A stretch of 64,000 nucleotides of DNA from positions 28,135,501 to 28,199,500 of the forward strand of contig OX485805.1 of the NCBI GenBank assembly GCA_950295325.1, in the 5' to 3' direction. The translations under genes were made by a program, and so were the position numbers. The stretch comes from Polytrichum commune. Lineage: Eukaryota; Streptophyta; Polytrichopsida; Polytrichales; Polytrichaceae. Under the pieces are notes generated by a model. It saw only the letters and a program-made list of their open reading frames with translations. It was not told the origin of the DNA and searched no databases. Position 1 is the stretch's first letter, and each line of letters opens with the position of its first letter. Positions 11,766 to 24,990 of this stretch are shown here, piece by piece.

Positions 11766-13465
11766 ATTTTGTGCTAGCGGTGTAACTTAGGTGAAGTAGG
11801 TGGATGAGATGGAATTCTAGTATAAGGTAGACAGCCCATCTTAAAACGCTTCCCTTTTTATAAATAACGTTGATCATCCCAATTAGTGCATGTTACTATT
11901 CGTACTTACGCACTGCTATATCTATTTGATGAGAATGTAGTATTTTATCCAGCAAAGTTATTTATGCTCTACTAAGGATTTGGGCGAACCAACCCATACA
12001 CTCATTCCTTGTTGGATGATTGTAGCCTTGCCTCCAAGGAACCAGTGTACGGGTTGTTTCGCCCCAACATTCTATTAAGGGCCTCGTGAGGCTCCACCCA
12101 ACTATTGACAACAATTGGTATATCTATTCGTACTTATTTTAAAATATTGATTCAAATCTGGATAGTGGGATTGTTTATAGGTTGTTTATTTGAATACTGA
12201 CATGTATCATGGGGGGACAGTGAAAATTATCATGTACATGATTCTTTTGAGGAATCGTTTACATAGTAGTAGTAGTTGCAACAGTAGTTCGTGATATTAT
12301 TCTATATGAACTCAAGTGACAAAATTTAGGGGTAAAATGAATGTTTAAACAATGTTGGGCTTCAAGTCAAATCGAAGATTATATTATAAAATCTAAGATC
12401 AAAGGCATCCTCTTTTAGCTCAAGCACATGAGTATCTTCAATCGTGTCCACTAACATAACATTAAAGCATCCAACCATTATTTTTCTTGTGGTTGCACAA
12501 ATCTAGATATATGGATTCACAAATCGATGATATACATAGGGAGATTCAAAATTTATATTGCAATCTAGGAAGGCAATCGATATCTTTTGGGCACACAAAC
12601 ATAGGGTAAGTCACCACGTGAGATTTGAGATTGCACAAAATTGTGAATTTCCATAACTAGATGTCGAAACTAATGCTTAACCTCACTTTGATGACACTAA
12701 TTTGACTAATGTGTTCAACTCAACAGTTGATAGGAGATACAAACATGGTGATAGTTTTTTTTTTTTTTTTGCCTCATTGATACTCGTTGCCCAAGACTTG
12801 GCAAATCAAACGAAGGTGATGCATGCAACTAAGAAGCAGTGAGAACATGTGCAAGTTTTGTATTGAAATACACATTACATGGTTTATGTATTCTTCTATG
12901 GTTTGTTGTCCATAGGACAAGGATCTAATTTATTGGGTCCCCTAATCGTTAGCACTACACTAAATATTGTATTTGGCATCATATTGTATTGTATTGTATA
13001 ACATTGTGGTAAGTTTTTTTTAGTGACACTTCTTATGAATGAGTTTACAAATATTGTCATCCCAACTTACTTTCAGTTCATCCAAATGCCAATTCTTGAA
13101 ATAAAGGTTGGTATATTATGCATCGTAACATTTATGTGATGGAATGTTGTCATGGATGATTGAAATTTGGACGACAATTATTAATAAGTGACAAAATTGT
13201 AATTGTAAATCTATAATGTCCAATTTTTGTTCCAAGGATGACAAATGATGTTAGGTTTATATTTAGACTTGATGACACTATACATGCAGTTTACAATTGG
13301 TATTAAGCAAGACAATTAGAATTGGTGACACTAATAACAATATTCAGTGTAATACCATTGTCCCATGAACTAAAAACAAGGGATCTATATCATGACAAAA
13401 GTGAAGTATTCACTGGCCACATGGCTCAAGTGCAAGATTGAGGTTGCATTTGTGCAAAGAATATA
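11766..13465. other. No gene recognised
   Basis: No coding signal. A T homopolymer lies at 12,757-12,770. The sequence GACACTTCTTATGAATGAGT with ACAAATATTGTCAT near 13,024 recurs at 52,553-52,600, so this stretch contains a dispersed repeat. Confidence 0.45.
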
Positions 13466-13645
13466 TAACATGATTAAGCAATGTGCATTTGTTCATGTGG
13501 AACCTAAGAATATAACCATGCGATGCCTGAACCTAGTGCAATATCAAAGTAAATTTGTGTCTCTTTGCACTATATTGGAGCATCCCATGGTTACATTCTT
13601 AGGGTCCACATGAATGAACACACAATGTTTAATAATGTTATGGAA
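13466..13645. repeat. Foldback repeat, copy 2
   Basis: Same palindromic structure as 9693-9852. The left arm is ATTAAGCAATGTGCATTTGT, TCATGTGGAACCTAAGAATA, TAACCATG. The right arm is CATGGTTACATTCTTAGG, GTCCACATGAATGAACACAC, AATGTTTAATAATGTTATGG. It differs from copy 1 by scattered substitutions. There is no coding content. Confidence 0.75.
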
Positions 13646-15344
13646 GTCCTCTCGAATAAGATTGCTCTTTGATATGTGTGGATACATCCACCTTCCATTC
13701 TCAAGCATCCAAGTGTCGCAGTGACTAACCTGCTTGGGACTCATTATGGGCATCTAACCACAAGTGTCATTTTTCCTTCCCTTTCTTGCATGCACATCGA
13801 ATTTGAAGCCAAGGCAACCCATACCTAACCCATCCTCCTCTTTAGTTCGACTCTAGTGCATAGAAATGCATGTCTATAGAACATCTAAAAATTGAAACGT
13901 ATGTGTATAGAGATGCCCAAAAATGGTGGTTGAAACTTTAAGGGTTGAGCACTTCGGAGTTCATCACAAAGGCCATAAACAATCTACGAATTGTAGTCGT
14001 TGATGAAATAAAGTCCAAACAACCTATTGAATTTTTGTTAGTAAGATTGCATTATGAATTCCAATAGTAACATGCACTAATTGGGATAATCGGTGTAGCC
14101 CACTTCGCCAAGGATACAAAACACACAGTTAGTATAAGATGATTATTAGTGAATCCAAGTCAAGGTCATAGTCATTTTCCTCATTATTTTTGGAGTTCGT
14201 ATGCATAACTTGTTCTTTATTAACGTGAAGATTATTATGCTCATTTAAGTGGTCCAAAAATGTTCCCCAATTGATGCGGGCATTAAGGTAGAAAAATGGA
14301 AAACGGTGAAAATAAGTTGGTTTGGCCATAATGAATGGCATGAATTTTGTGCGATATTTTTAGAGTGGAGGATAGGAAATGGTGAGGAATGCAAGTTTTC
14401 ATCTGAACCGAAGAGACATGACTTATCCAGCCAATCCCTACATCCTTTTTGGGCCACCACTTTTACAATTAGTCATTTTGGGTCCACACAAGGATCATTC
14501 TACTTCTAGTCTAGTGCACTAGGGTCCAAGCACAATAAAGTGGAAAACTCTTGATCTTTGCACAAGTTTAAGTGAAAGTCATTTAAAACTATATACTCAT
14601 TTCGAATTTTGTGAAAAAATAAATCATAAACATTTTAGAAACATATTGATATACAAAGTCAAGCAATCTATGTTGACCAAAAGTTCTCAAAAATAAATCT
14701 ACATATTTTTAGAAGATGGTGCGAGTGGTATGCAAGTGGTGAAACTGAACAAGTAATTGTCAAAAGAAATGTTTAAAATACAATAAAACTACATTCAATT
14801 GATGATTTTCTACAAAAAAATAGTTGATGATGACCTCAAGTGTATAATGAATTCAAGGAACATGAAAAAATGAAGTTAGAAATAGTTAAGGTCATGAAAT
14901 TTACGTTCAAAACTAGATCCGGCCATTTTCTTTTGAGCATTACTTTTGATGATTAGTTTTGAAGATATCGTATTGGTATTCTACATTTGAGTACTTAACA
15001 CAAAAATTTAGGTCACCATGAAAAAACATGCAATTTAAACAGTAATTTGCTATTATTTTAGGTGTTCTACAAAAGAGAGGATATTGTAACACCTTCTTGG
15101 TCCACTTTACCATGCTTGCACCCACTAATAGCGGTCATTCACCATTTTCCATTTTTCTACCTTAGGCTTCCAATTTGGAACAGTGACATTGGACATAAGG
15201 CACACATAACTTACCACAATGATAAATTTAAGAGTTCCATGTACCTAACAAAAATACATATTGTTGATTCCAAGTTATGTGTTGGTTTTAGTGGGCCTTC
15301 CAAACATGGGACATACACTATTAAAATGTACCCCCTTTAAACGT
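13646..15344. other. No gene recognised
   Basis: Only short, overlapping open frames on both strands, typical of chance. An imperfect inverted pair occurs around 14,280 and 15,150 (the CATTTTTCTACCTTA motif and its complement), suggesting remnants of another inverted-repeat element. Confidence 0.4.
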
Positions 15345-15808
15345 GGACTTAATAAAGTTTTACATTGGTCCCCACCAAGTGTAAACCAAATGTGGACCAA
15401 GAGGAATGACCATGCACCAAAAAATGAATGTGCTAATTTTTTTTAATGTATGCTCAAAAAGGGATTAAAAAAAAAAAAAAAAACCAAGTTTGACCATTCT
15501 CTTGTCTTCATCTTGTCTTCTTCCCAGAAAAATATCATTAAAAATCAATTATAACAACATTTATGTGTCATGAGCCCTTGCATTTTCTACTAGAGCACCT
15601 CTTTTTACCTCTCCCACAGCAAAACCCGTTAAATCATGTCAATGGTTAAAGTAGGCCTTAAAATATGTCTTTTGGGGACCTCCCTCGAACTCTATGGTCA
15701 ATCTGACAATTTTTTCCTTGGTGTAAACCGAAGTGGTCCTGGGACAAGTTCAACAGCCAATCACAAATTTTACAGGGCCTTGGGACAACTTCATGGTCCA
15801 TGATGTAA
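15345..15808. mobile_element. Truncated, internally deleted copy of the 1.1-kb Harbinger MITE
   Basis: It contains blocks collinear with the element at 18,730-19,861: GTGGACCAAGAGGAATGACC, then TTTGACCATTCTCTTGTC, then the GAGCCCTTGCATTTTCTAC / CCCACAGCAAAACCCGTTA region, then GTGTAAACCGAAGTGGTCC. It ends CATGGTCCATGATGTAAA near 15,808. The outer TIR bases are decayed and no target duplication is visible. Confidence 0.7.
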
Positions 15809-15825
15809 AACATCCCGTAAGACAT

Positions 15826-15880
15826 GAACGACGAGCGGTGAGCAATGAACGGTGAGCAGTATCACATGAGCAATGTGCGG
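15826..15880. repeat. Fragment resembling the MULE terminal iterons
   Basis: The stretch GAGCGGTGAGCAATGAACGG, then TGAGCAGTATCACATGAGCA, then ATGTGCGG closely matches the TIR of the large MULE at 28,471 (repeated TGAGCRR heptamers with AGTAACACATGAGCAATG). It is probably the end of a deleted relative. Confidence 0.6.
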
Positions 15881-16436
15881 CAACCAATTGAAGAATTGGA
15901 TTGTAAGAGATGTCTTGCCTCCAAGAATTCTTGAAGTAGTCCATGAGGAGTAGTTTAGTGTCCAGGTTCAGTACTTGATGTTGTGGGATTTGTAGGTATC
16001 CACTTGGAGCATGAACATGAATGCTTCTCTCGCCATGACTGAGAATGTTCCTTATGCACTTGAGATAATACTAGCTTCCCGTCTTATCCAAATTTGCAAT
16101 TCAGATTCCAATCCATTGTCTTCCTCGTTTGTGCCAGTTTCAACTTCATCTTTTTCTTCATGTCGAAATCGATATCGTATCACTCCATATCAATGTTGAC
16201 ATGTTTGCTCTAACAAAAAAATTCTCGATCTCCTCCTCCATGTTGTGTATGAGCATGATAGGCAGTGTTGGCCGAATAATGACTACATTCCATTCCTTGA
16301 TTGGACCATATAGAGAGACTTCCACAATCCTATGCTGTAAATAAATTCCAAATAACATTTTTATTGATAGTGTGTAATTGACTTCATCTACCGTTTCCAC
16401 AATTCCAAAACTGAGCTCCCAAAATTCTCACAAATA

Positions 16437-16977
16437 CAGTAATCTCCTGCTTAAGTACGCACTTTGAACCATAGCCGTTGGTGCGCACTTACTTGGTAGG
16501 TGCGTAGTTTACTCATATCACTTTCTAGACCCTCTGATTCAATAAATTGCAACAGGAAACGGGTGAAATCCTTGGCAACCCGCTCAACTGAAGCCCAACG
16601 ATGTGAAATTGTTTCAAAGTTGAGCAAGCCGAATGCGCCGAACAAGCGGGCGCTGGGGCGGGAGTATGAAGTTAGTGAAAGCGCCATCCGAAAAGTCTGG
16701 GACAAATGGGAGAACATATTGCACCAACGGCACTAATGTCTACTGATGCCAAAACCCTAAATGGAAGTTGGACATATGTATGGTGAACTGTGACGATCGT
16801 TTGAGACGTTCCAACAAAACAATAACAAACTAACATTGAATGTCAAGTATAAAAAATTCATGCATTCGCAGCAAATGACTTTGCATGACATGTTCATACA
16901 ATAAAGTATGAACCCTGATTTTTGTCAAAAAAAACTGCGCACTTAACCGGGATGCGTACTTAAGCGGGAGATTACTG
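16437..16977 (+). mobile_element. Pogo/Tc1-mariner-like deletion derivative with a transposase N-terminal fragment
   Basis: The TIRs are CAGTAATCTCCTGCTTAAGT-ACGCA at the left and TGCGT-ACTTAAGCGGGAGATTACTG at the right, with one mismatch over 25 bases. They are flanked by TA on both sides (16,435-16,436 and 16,978-16,979). Inside, plus-strand frame 16,500-16,736 encodes a helix-turn-helix-like segment (EIVSKLSKPNAPNKRALGRE then YEVSESAIRKVWDKW). It resembles the CENP-B N-terminal/Psq DNA-binding domain of pogo transposases. The DDE catalytic part is absent, so the element is non-autonomous. Confidence 0.8.
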
Positions 16978-17015
16978 TACACATTACCATTACAATTATT
17001 TGAGCTCCTTGAATT

Positions 17016-17717
17016 TCAACAATTACACATTATCACTACAAATAAATGCTCACATGTAAGGGTGCCTTCACGTACTATGTAGTACGTTACGTGTGTTTTG
17101 CCAGAAGCATCAATGTAAGCATGTGACCACTTTGTTGCAGTACCTTGGAAGTCTTGTATATGTTGTGTCGAGAGTGATAGCTCTTTGAAGTAAGGTTTAC
17201 GTGCCTCCAAGCCTTCCAGATTGCAAGCTTCGCATGTTTATTATGTCCACCACCTACGTAGTCCCGTTTTGCATTCACAATATCAGTGTAAAACTTCTCC
17301 GATCCTCCACACAAGGTCCATTCTTCAAAACAAAATTTGCGTGAACCCCATTGAAAGAAGGCTTACTAGGAATATTGTTTTTTTTCCCCCCCAAAACAAT
17401 CGTGTGTCTTTACAAATGACTACATTCTCACTGTGTGCACCTACCAAGGATACAACTCTTTGCATCTCTTCCATTGCTTGGCTTTTCAACTTCTTATCTT
17501 GAATACACCAGATGAACTGGAAATGAAGATGGATTATCTTTTCAACTGTAGGATCGAAAGTGTGTAATGTGCACATATCGACTCGTTCAAGTGGAATGGG
17601 TAAGATGGGTTTCCAACGTGCTAACATTGATCCCGAGCTCATAGGTTTTGTTGATACCAGGGCCACACCAGTAGGCCCAGCCAGAAACACCAGCCCTACG
17701 TATCTCCGGGAATACAT
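17016..17717 (-). pseudogene. Decayed gene of unknown family (one frameshift)
   Basis: Two abutting minus-strand frames, 17,717-17,325 and 17,314-17,087, are offset by one base but read like one protein. The first has RWKPILPIPLERVDMCTLH, IIHLHFQFIWCIQDKKLKSQ, VVSLVGAHSENVVICKD. The second has FYTDIVNAKRDYVGGGHNKH, AIWKAWRHVNLTSKSYHSR, IYKTSKVLQQ. The conserved-looking W, C, H and G residues suggest a real former protein, possibly of a mobile element. I do not recognise the family. Confidence 0.5.
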
Positions 17718-18726
17718 GGCTGGGATTTTAGGGCCACTCCAGATATTATACTCCCTCGCTTTGTAAATGCCGCTATCGTTCCAATATCAAACGTTGTTTT
17801 CTCTTGAGAGCAATAAGCTAGAAATACCACAACCCATTACCCACCCTCTAGCCGTGCACTAGACCGCCGTCATAATGGTGAAGTGTCATTTCTAAAACGG
17901 ATCATAGCTCGGCGGCAACTTCAATGCGTGTACACTTAGTGTAGCCAATGGGAGTCGAGTGTTTATGTACTCATGAGGTAACCGATTTAGGCGATGTTCT
18001 GTATGGAAAGGCATGTTACCATGTTCGGTGTAGGGAGAATCTAGTGAACGTGTTGTGGGTTGGACAAACTTTCCACTTTGAAAAGTTGTAGCATTTTTTT
18101 GTTTAGGGCAGAAAAATATGAAACAACTTGCATTCTTCATGAATCCCTCTCGTCTATCTTGGAAAATTATCTCATGATCGTCAGACCAGATGTTCAATGC
18201 GAATCACCTTATTTTCACGGGTTATGGTATTTCTACCTTAGATTGCAAAAATATTTAGCACATGCTCCATGCCCCAAATCACGTTCTGTTTATAGTTTTC
18301 AAATCAGCAGACGAGTGCCATTCAACCCAAATTCGCCCTCTCCCGGGAGTCGGGACGGCCAGTAGTTGTCCTGCATCTTGTGCCTTGATCAAGGAGGGAA
18401 TCTTCGTTTGTTGGAAAACCCAGCACAATAACTTACCTCATGTGACTCTTTCTCCACTAACTTAGAAAGCATCCCACCGCAAATGTTTCACGTTCACGTT
18501 CGCTTTGAACTGCAATATTGTATATTTAGCATTGTTTTTTTGTCTACTATTGGGTCCAATGCTCGGTTCATGATAGGAATGCTGATCCTTTCAACCCTTT
18601 TCCCCATCGATCATATCAGCTTCATCTAATTTAAGAATAAATATGAGGGTTTGCTTGCTACTCAGTCTTGCAATAGGCAATCCACGTTTAGTAATTCGGT
18701 ATTGATTGCAAAAGACTGACTTGTAA
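17718..18726. other. No gene assigned; possible upstream remnant of the decayed gene
   Basis: Open frames exist on both strands (for example 17,892-18,197 minus and 18,060-18,365 plus), with no recognisable domain. A minus-strand translation near 18,300-18,420 (IPSLIKAQDAGQLLAVPTP then RIWVEWHSSADL) looks protein-like. It may be an upstream part of the gene remnant at 17,016-17,717. Confidence 0.3.
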
Positions 18727-18729
18727 TTA

Positions 18730-19861
18730 GGGACGGTTTACACCATAGACCATGAACACGTCCCACAGAAGATGCCTTATTCCGCGGTATGAGTTCATGG
18801 TCTACATTACATGGTCCGAGTTCTTAAAAATTTGATTTACAAAGCCGTTGGGCCCCTCACTAGGTGTAAACTGAATGTGGACCAAGAGGAATGACCACAC
18901 ACCAAAAAGTGAAGGTGCTGATTTTTTTAATACATGCCCAAAAAGGGCAATTTTGAAAAAAAATTAAGTTTGATCATTCCTTGTCTTCTCTTGGTCTTCA
19001 CTTGTCTTCACTTCTTGTTAAATGTGTCGAAGATGTGGCTTGCAAATCTTCTCACAACAATTTTTTTTAAATAAAATAAAATGAGCAATTTAATTTGTAC
19101 ATGCTCAATGTAATTTACATGTGACATGTACCTTGTGTTGTCACTACACTAAATAGGATATTTAGTGTTTGATTATATTTAATGTTGTTACCACCCTACC
19201 TTGCTCGACACTAATTTTTAATTCTTTGATAATTAATGTTAGAAGATCTCTCATTGCACTTCTTTTGACTACCCTGATCTACAGTCAATAAACCACTACA
19301 GATTTTTCTTTTTTCTTTTGAAACTGAATTTTGTAAGCATATTGGGGTGTGTAATATACCGTTGGAAAGGTATTTTCAAGACCTTTCCAACGGTATATTA
19401 AAATCCCCGAAATTCCAAACATTGCATTTGGTAGACCAAAAAACAAATCTGCACTTGAATTCTTGAGTTCTAGATGTCCCGCGTTGTTTGGTGAAACACA
19501 TGTGAGCCGGTTTAAGGGGTAGGGCAAAGTAGTGCTGGTATGTCTCATGGGCTATGGTATAATTAAGGCGCTTAAAAGGTAGATTCATTATAAATTTATT
19601 GAAATGGTATTTCTTTGACATGGGCCCTTGCATTTTCCTACCATACCACCTTTCTTGCATCTCTCACCGCAAAACCCATTGGACCATATCAATGCATTTA
19701 TTAGGCCTTAAAAATTATATTGTGGGGACCTCGTCCTCCATGGTCCCTTGGCCATTTTTTCCTTAGTGTAAACCGAAGTTGTCCCGGGAGAACTTCAACA
19801 GCCAATCAGTTGCCTTGCAGAGCCCTGGTCCAACTTCATGGTCCATAGTGTAAACCGGCCC
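18730..19861. mobile_element. Harbinger/Tourist-type MITE, copy A (TTA duplication)
   Basis: This 1132-bp element starts GGGACGGTTTACACCATAGA-CCATGAA and ends TTCATGGTCC-ATAGTGTAAACCGGCCC. It is flanked by TTA (18,727-18,729 and 19,862-19,864). There is no transposase. The interior includes a hairpin (ATATACCGTTGGAAAGG and its complement near 19,352-19,403) and a half-element related to 43,325-43,665 (CACTACACTAAATAGGATAT near 19,144). A reverse-oriented relative is at 50,510-51,714. Confidence 0.88.
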
Positions 19862-19864
19862 TTA

Positions 19865-20272
19865 ATGCGAATTCGCTTTGATAAGACCTTCGACACGCAG
19901 TTGATGCATAATTTTGAAAATTAACTTTTAAATCAACACCCTAAACCAAAACCTAACATGTAGTGAGGCAAAAAGGTCATACCTATAGGGGCAGAGCTAG
20001 GATTTTGACCTAAGGGTGGTTGATCTCAGGAAATATGGACATATCCAATGTATATTTTATTTTCAAATTTCAACAGGTGGTCAAATTTGATTATTTATTG
20101 AGAGATTTGGACGCGTCGAGGTGACGTCCCCATAAAATTTTTAATAATGTTGTACATATGCAAAGCTTTGGCAATGGTCTTTGCGATACAGAGGATCATC
20201 ATATCGACCATCCAATCATTGCCAATAGTAAGCAGATGTCCAACTTTCCTTTAATGCACTCATAGAAAACAT
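19865..20272. other. No gene recognised
   Basis: AT-rich spacer between the MITE and the GA-bounded repeat array. No coding signal and no clear repeat structure. Confidence 0.5.
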
Positions 20273-21517
<1,245 letters not shown>

Positions 21518-21581
21518 GACTTTTCAAAACTTTTACAAAGTTTGAACTTCCTCCTTTCAGAGGCCAAATCCTTCAATAACT

Positions 21582-22387
21582 TCTTCCCTCCTTGTTAGTA
21601 CATTGCACATTTTAACCTTTACACTTTGGAGCATTTTGAAAATATTTTTACTATGTATAACCTTGGAGTACTCACACCACTATGGTTTGTAAGTGTGTAT
21701 CCTTTCCAAACCAATATGTAACTTAAGCCCAACATATACAAAATCAAGTTGAATGTGACTAACTAAGAGTCTTTCAAAGTCATTAACAAGGTATCATTGT
21801 AAAACATGCCTTCTAACTTGTGGAATGTTTACTTCCTCTATACACACTATTTCATAATAAGATGGTATACAAAACCTAATAAGGCCGTCAAACTTGTGAA
21901 GGGTCTGCCTCACCTGTGCCCATGCAACCAACCAACAAAACATTGAGGATTAGTTACGTACACGAGGTGAATAACAGCAGAACCCAATTGTTATCTATGT
22001 CACACAAATACATGAGGCATAATCATACATTTTGTATCCCGAAATACTCACTAACCTCAATGAGTATTCTACCTGTTCTTTGGCCATTTGAGAACCCACA
22101 GCTTGTAGTAAATCACTTTCACTTTCAACAAGCTCCCACCTTGTTTACCCTAATCACCAAAATTACCTAAGGTAAACAGCTTCCACGGTTTACTCTTGGA
22201 AAGGAAGTACTCAAGTGGGCTTCCTCTTAATATACGATTAGGTAATCGTTTAGGACCGTAGATTCGCACCATCAGATCTATGGTCGTTCATCCTTAGTTG
22301 GCCATTGCCTAGTACCAAGGTACAAACTTTTTAGGGTAAAAATTAATTGTGTGGTGTCAGTTGGTTCAAATCAGACCTAGAGCTAGG

Positions 22388-22390
<3 letters not shown>
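21582..22390 (-). repeat. Direct terminal repeat, 3' copy
   Basis: An 809-base repeat matching 26,886-27,694 with no difference noticed by eye. It begins TCTTCCCTCCTTGTTAGTAC and ends at a GA tract (22,391-22,421). It lies downstream of the RT stop codon on the coding strand. It contains the GTGCCCATGCAACCAACC and TTAGTTACGTACACGAGGT motifs shared with R1 and R2. Confidence 0.88.
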
Positions 22391-22422
<32 letters not shown>

Positions 22423-22559
22423 CCCACCACCTTTTGTAAATCCCCTGGTATGTCAAATAAATTCCAGAAATGAGATGCATGTATATACTTATAACAGACA
22501 TAGCATGCCCCCACTTTCGGTTTGCATACCAGCCCTCTAGTATATTCTCTGCTCTGCTC

Positions 22560-24680
22560 TCAGACATAAGCCATTTCTAAGGATTTTCCCAGATTGCTAC
22601 TTATATATATCTCTCTCACAATGTAATAGAAATAGTAGTGCCTAGATAGAGGTGTACCTTGTATAAGCTGAATAAGGTCTGTTACCTTAAACTTGATTGC
22701 TGGGAAAGTTGTGGTTGAAAGGGTCGAGATTACCAGTTGTAAAAGTTTTTGTTTCCGGAAGCCGTTGCTAGAAAGAGTGTTGATCAACTTCTGAATCTCT
22801 TGTCTTGCCAGTATAATGTTATTAGACAGATACAATATAGGAATTGTCTGTGATATTATAACATTATATGCTTGTTTTACTGGTCTACATGAATTAAATT
22901 TTATGTATTGCGTATACGTGAATGGAAGGTCACGTCTCTTATCAAACTTTTGGAGGGAGAATTCTCCTACGTTTTCATTGGATATGGTTACAAGCGCATT
23001 CATGAAGTGTGCCTTGGTACCATGACTAGGGTTTGTGTCAGAGAAATTAGACACTTCCGTCTTAATTTCCAAAATGTGTAAAGGATAGATCCAAAAAGGG
23101 TTATCCATTACCCTTGGTTGTTTGGGATCAAGGAAAAGTTGTGCGTCCCCAATATTGACCCAACAAAGGTCGTCAATATAGCGAAACGCATATGCAAACT
23201 TAGCCATGAGATCCATCCTTCCAAGTTTGGCTAGTCTTTGGATAAATTTAATCTCATACGACATTAGGTAGAGATTGCACCATAAAGGGGAACAAGAGAA
23301 TCCCATTGGGATCCCTAGTGCTTGCTTCCATATCTGGTTACCTAGTCTAATGTAACAGTTAGTGGTGAGCCATTTGTGCAATTCCAAAAATTTAGTGACT
23401 GACATGTAGTTCCAGTTACCATAGTTAGGGCATGTGGAAGCCCATACTACTTTGGATGTTACACCTTGTGTATTAGATTTAAACCAAATATTCATTTCAC
23501 TTCTAGGGTGCTTTCTTTTGAAGTTTTTAACCCCAAGTGATGTGATGAACTCCATGGCTTCAAACAAAGTATCATTACCATTGACCGGAATAGTCTCAAA
23601 GCATCTAGTAATATCCGCAACATAAATGTTGTGAATATTGTTTGGTAAGTTGATACAAAAGTCATTTATGGAGTCTATTACCCAATAAATGGACGTATCT
23701 ACTCGGAGGAAATTTTTGTATCCTTGTATGGTAGTTTTAGCCCACTCCTTAACCTCTTCAAGGAGGGCCATAGTGGCTATGGTAATCAATGTAGCCAAAT
23801 TGACAAAGATGGAACCAAAGGCATTGGTTATCCACCTATACTTCTTTTTATGGAATTTATAGATGGCCATAATATACGGTAGTTCTTTGCCATTGATAGG
23901 TAATTCCATCATAAGTTCTTGCATTGTTACTAGGAGAGGATTAGTTACCTCATCTAGTGACAACCATTTACCATTGGTTATGCAAGGTATGAAGTCAAGA
24001 CTATTGAGTCTATTCAAAGCTTGAATTCTTATGTGACTAACACATATGAAGCAAGCATTGTTAGATGCCTTATCTAATCCTGAAATGTAGACGTGTTTGA
24101 GGATCCAACTCAATTCGTCATTAACAACATTTTCTGAAAAAAGATAAGGTTGCGAGTACCTGAATCCAAACTTGTTTAGCTTGCAAGCTTCAAGTAAAAT
24201 AGTCCTACATCTCCTTCGAACCTCCTTGCAAGCATGCTCCATGTCTACTATATCTGTTATGTTGAGTACCTGGCACACTTGTATGAATGTGTCACATACA
24301 ACTTGGATTACCTCATGTATTACGGTGGGTCTCAAGGGTATATGATTCAAACCCATTTTGAGGGCATGTCTCAGTCCCTTGTGTTGGATGATGGAAAGAT
24401 CCATAGTCCTTACATGACCCATCATTTTTTCTTTTTCTTGGTCATTATCAATTGCTTCCGGGTCAATGAACTTCCTTAGCCTGTTAGAGGAATGACATAT
24501 GCATTTGACCTCTTTTGCCATGAGTTCAGGAATGTCAAAATCTTTGAACACCATGCCTGGTTTATAGCAAAACACAGACATGTTGGGGTGATAACACCAT
24601 GCAAACATAATATTAAAAAGAGCAGGTACAAAATGTGGGATGGAGAGGAACATGAAAATTTCTGAAAAGAATTTTTTCAT
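22560..24680 (-). CDS. Reverse transcriptase ORF (RYIDD group, Penelope-like appearance)
   Basis: About 706 aa from the first ATG at 24,680; the frame is open to a stop at 24,807. RT motifs appear in order. A KKKYRWITNAFGSI motif near residue 290 is followed by IYVADITRCFETIPVN (motif A with catalytic Asp) near residue 375. QALGIPMGFSCSPLWCNLYL (motif B) comes near 480, then FAYAFRYIDDLCWV (motif C with the DD pair). DKRRDLPFTYTQY and a VIISQTIP segment follow. The layout (ALKMGLNHIPL early, SLYTNIP-like motif A, GIPMG...YE, RYIDD, DKRxD) matches RTs of Penelope-like appearance found in invertebrate and green-lineage elements. No GIY-YIG endonuclease, RNase H or integrase is visible. The ORF is unbroken. 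Confidence 0.82.
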   Translation of the reverse strand: MKKFFSEIFMFLSIPHFVPALFNIMFAWCYHPNMSVFCYKPGMVFKDFDIPELMAKEVKCICHSSNRLRKFIDPEAIDNDQEKEKMMGHVRTMDLSIIQHKGLRHALKMGLNHIPLRPTVIHEVIQVVCDTFIQVCQVLNITDIVDMEHACKEVRRRCRTILLEACKLNKFGFRYSQPYLFSENVVNDELSWILKHVYISGLDKASNNACFICVSHIRIQALNRLNSLDFIPCITNGKWLSLDEVTNPLLVTMQELMMELPINGKELPYIMAIYKFHKKKYRWITNAFGSIFVNLATLITIATMALLEEVKEWAKTTIQGYKNFLRVDTSIYWVIDSINDFCINLPNNIHNIYVADITRCFETIPVNGNDTLFEAMEFITSLGVKNFKRKHPRSEMNIWFKSNTQGVTSKVVWASTCPNYGNWNYMSVTKFLELHKWLTTNCYIRLGNQIWKQALGIPMGFSCSPLWCNLYLMSYEIKFIQRLAKLGRMDLMAKFAYAFRYIDDLCWVNIGDAQLFLDPKQPRVMDNPFWIYPLHILEIKTEVSNFSDTNPSHGTKAHFMNALVTISNENVGEFSLQKFDKRRDLPFTYTQYIKFNSCRPVKQAYNVIISQTIPILYLSNNIILARQEIQKLINTLSSNGFRKQKLLQLVISTLSTTTFPAIKFKVTDLIQLIQGTPLSRHYYFYYIVREIYISSNLGKSLEMAYV

Positions 24681-24990
24681 ATGTATCCATTCCAATGCCC
24701 TGCTACAGTAGAAGACGTGTACGATCCCAGTATGATTTGTTTTCTTTTTTCTAGTAACAACTTTCCTACCAAGAGTGTTATATGTGAGTTGTCTCTGATC
24801 AGCTGTTTATACCCAAAAAATATGTTTTAGTATCATAACTAGGTATAACAACATTCTTTGATATATGTTTAATTCACAGCTATAGAAGTACTCACAGACT
24901 AAATAAAAATGAGTATCAGCTGTATTCAAAATTGAAACTGAACTTGCGACTGAAAACGAAACCGAAATAGTATGCCAGGTTGGCTCTGGT

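Noticed and set aside
22560..24680. GIY-YIG endonuclease or integrase fused to the RT
   Set aside because: No GIY...YIG, HHCC or DDE-type motif is visible at either end of the ORF.
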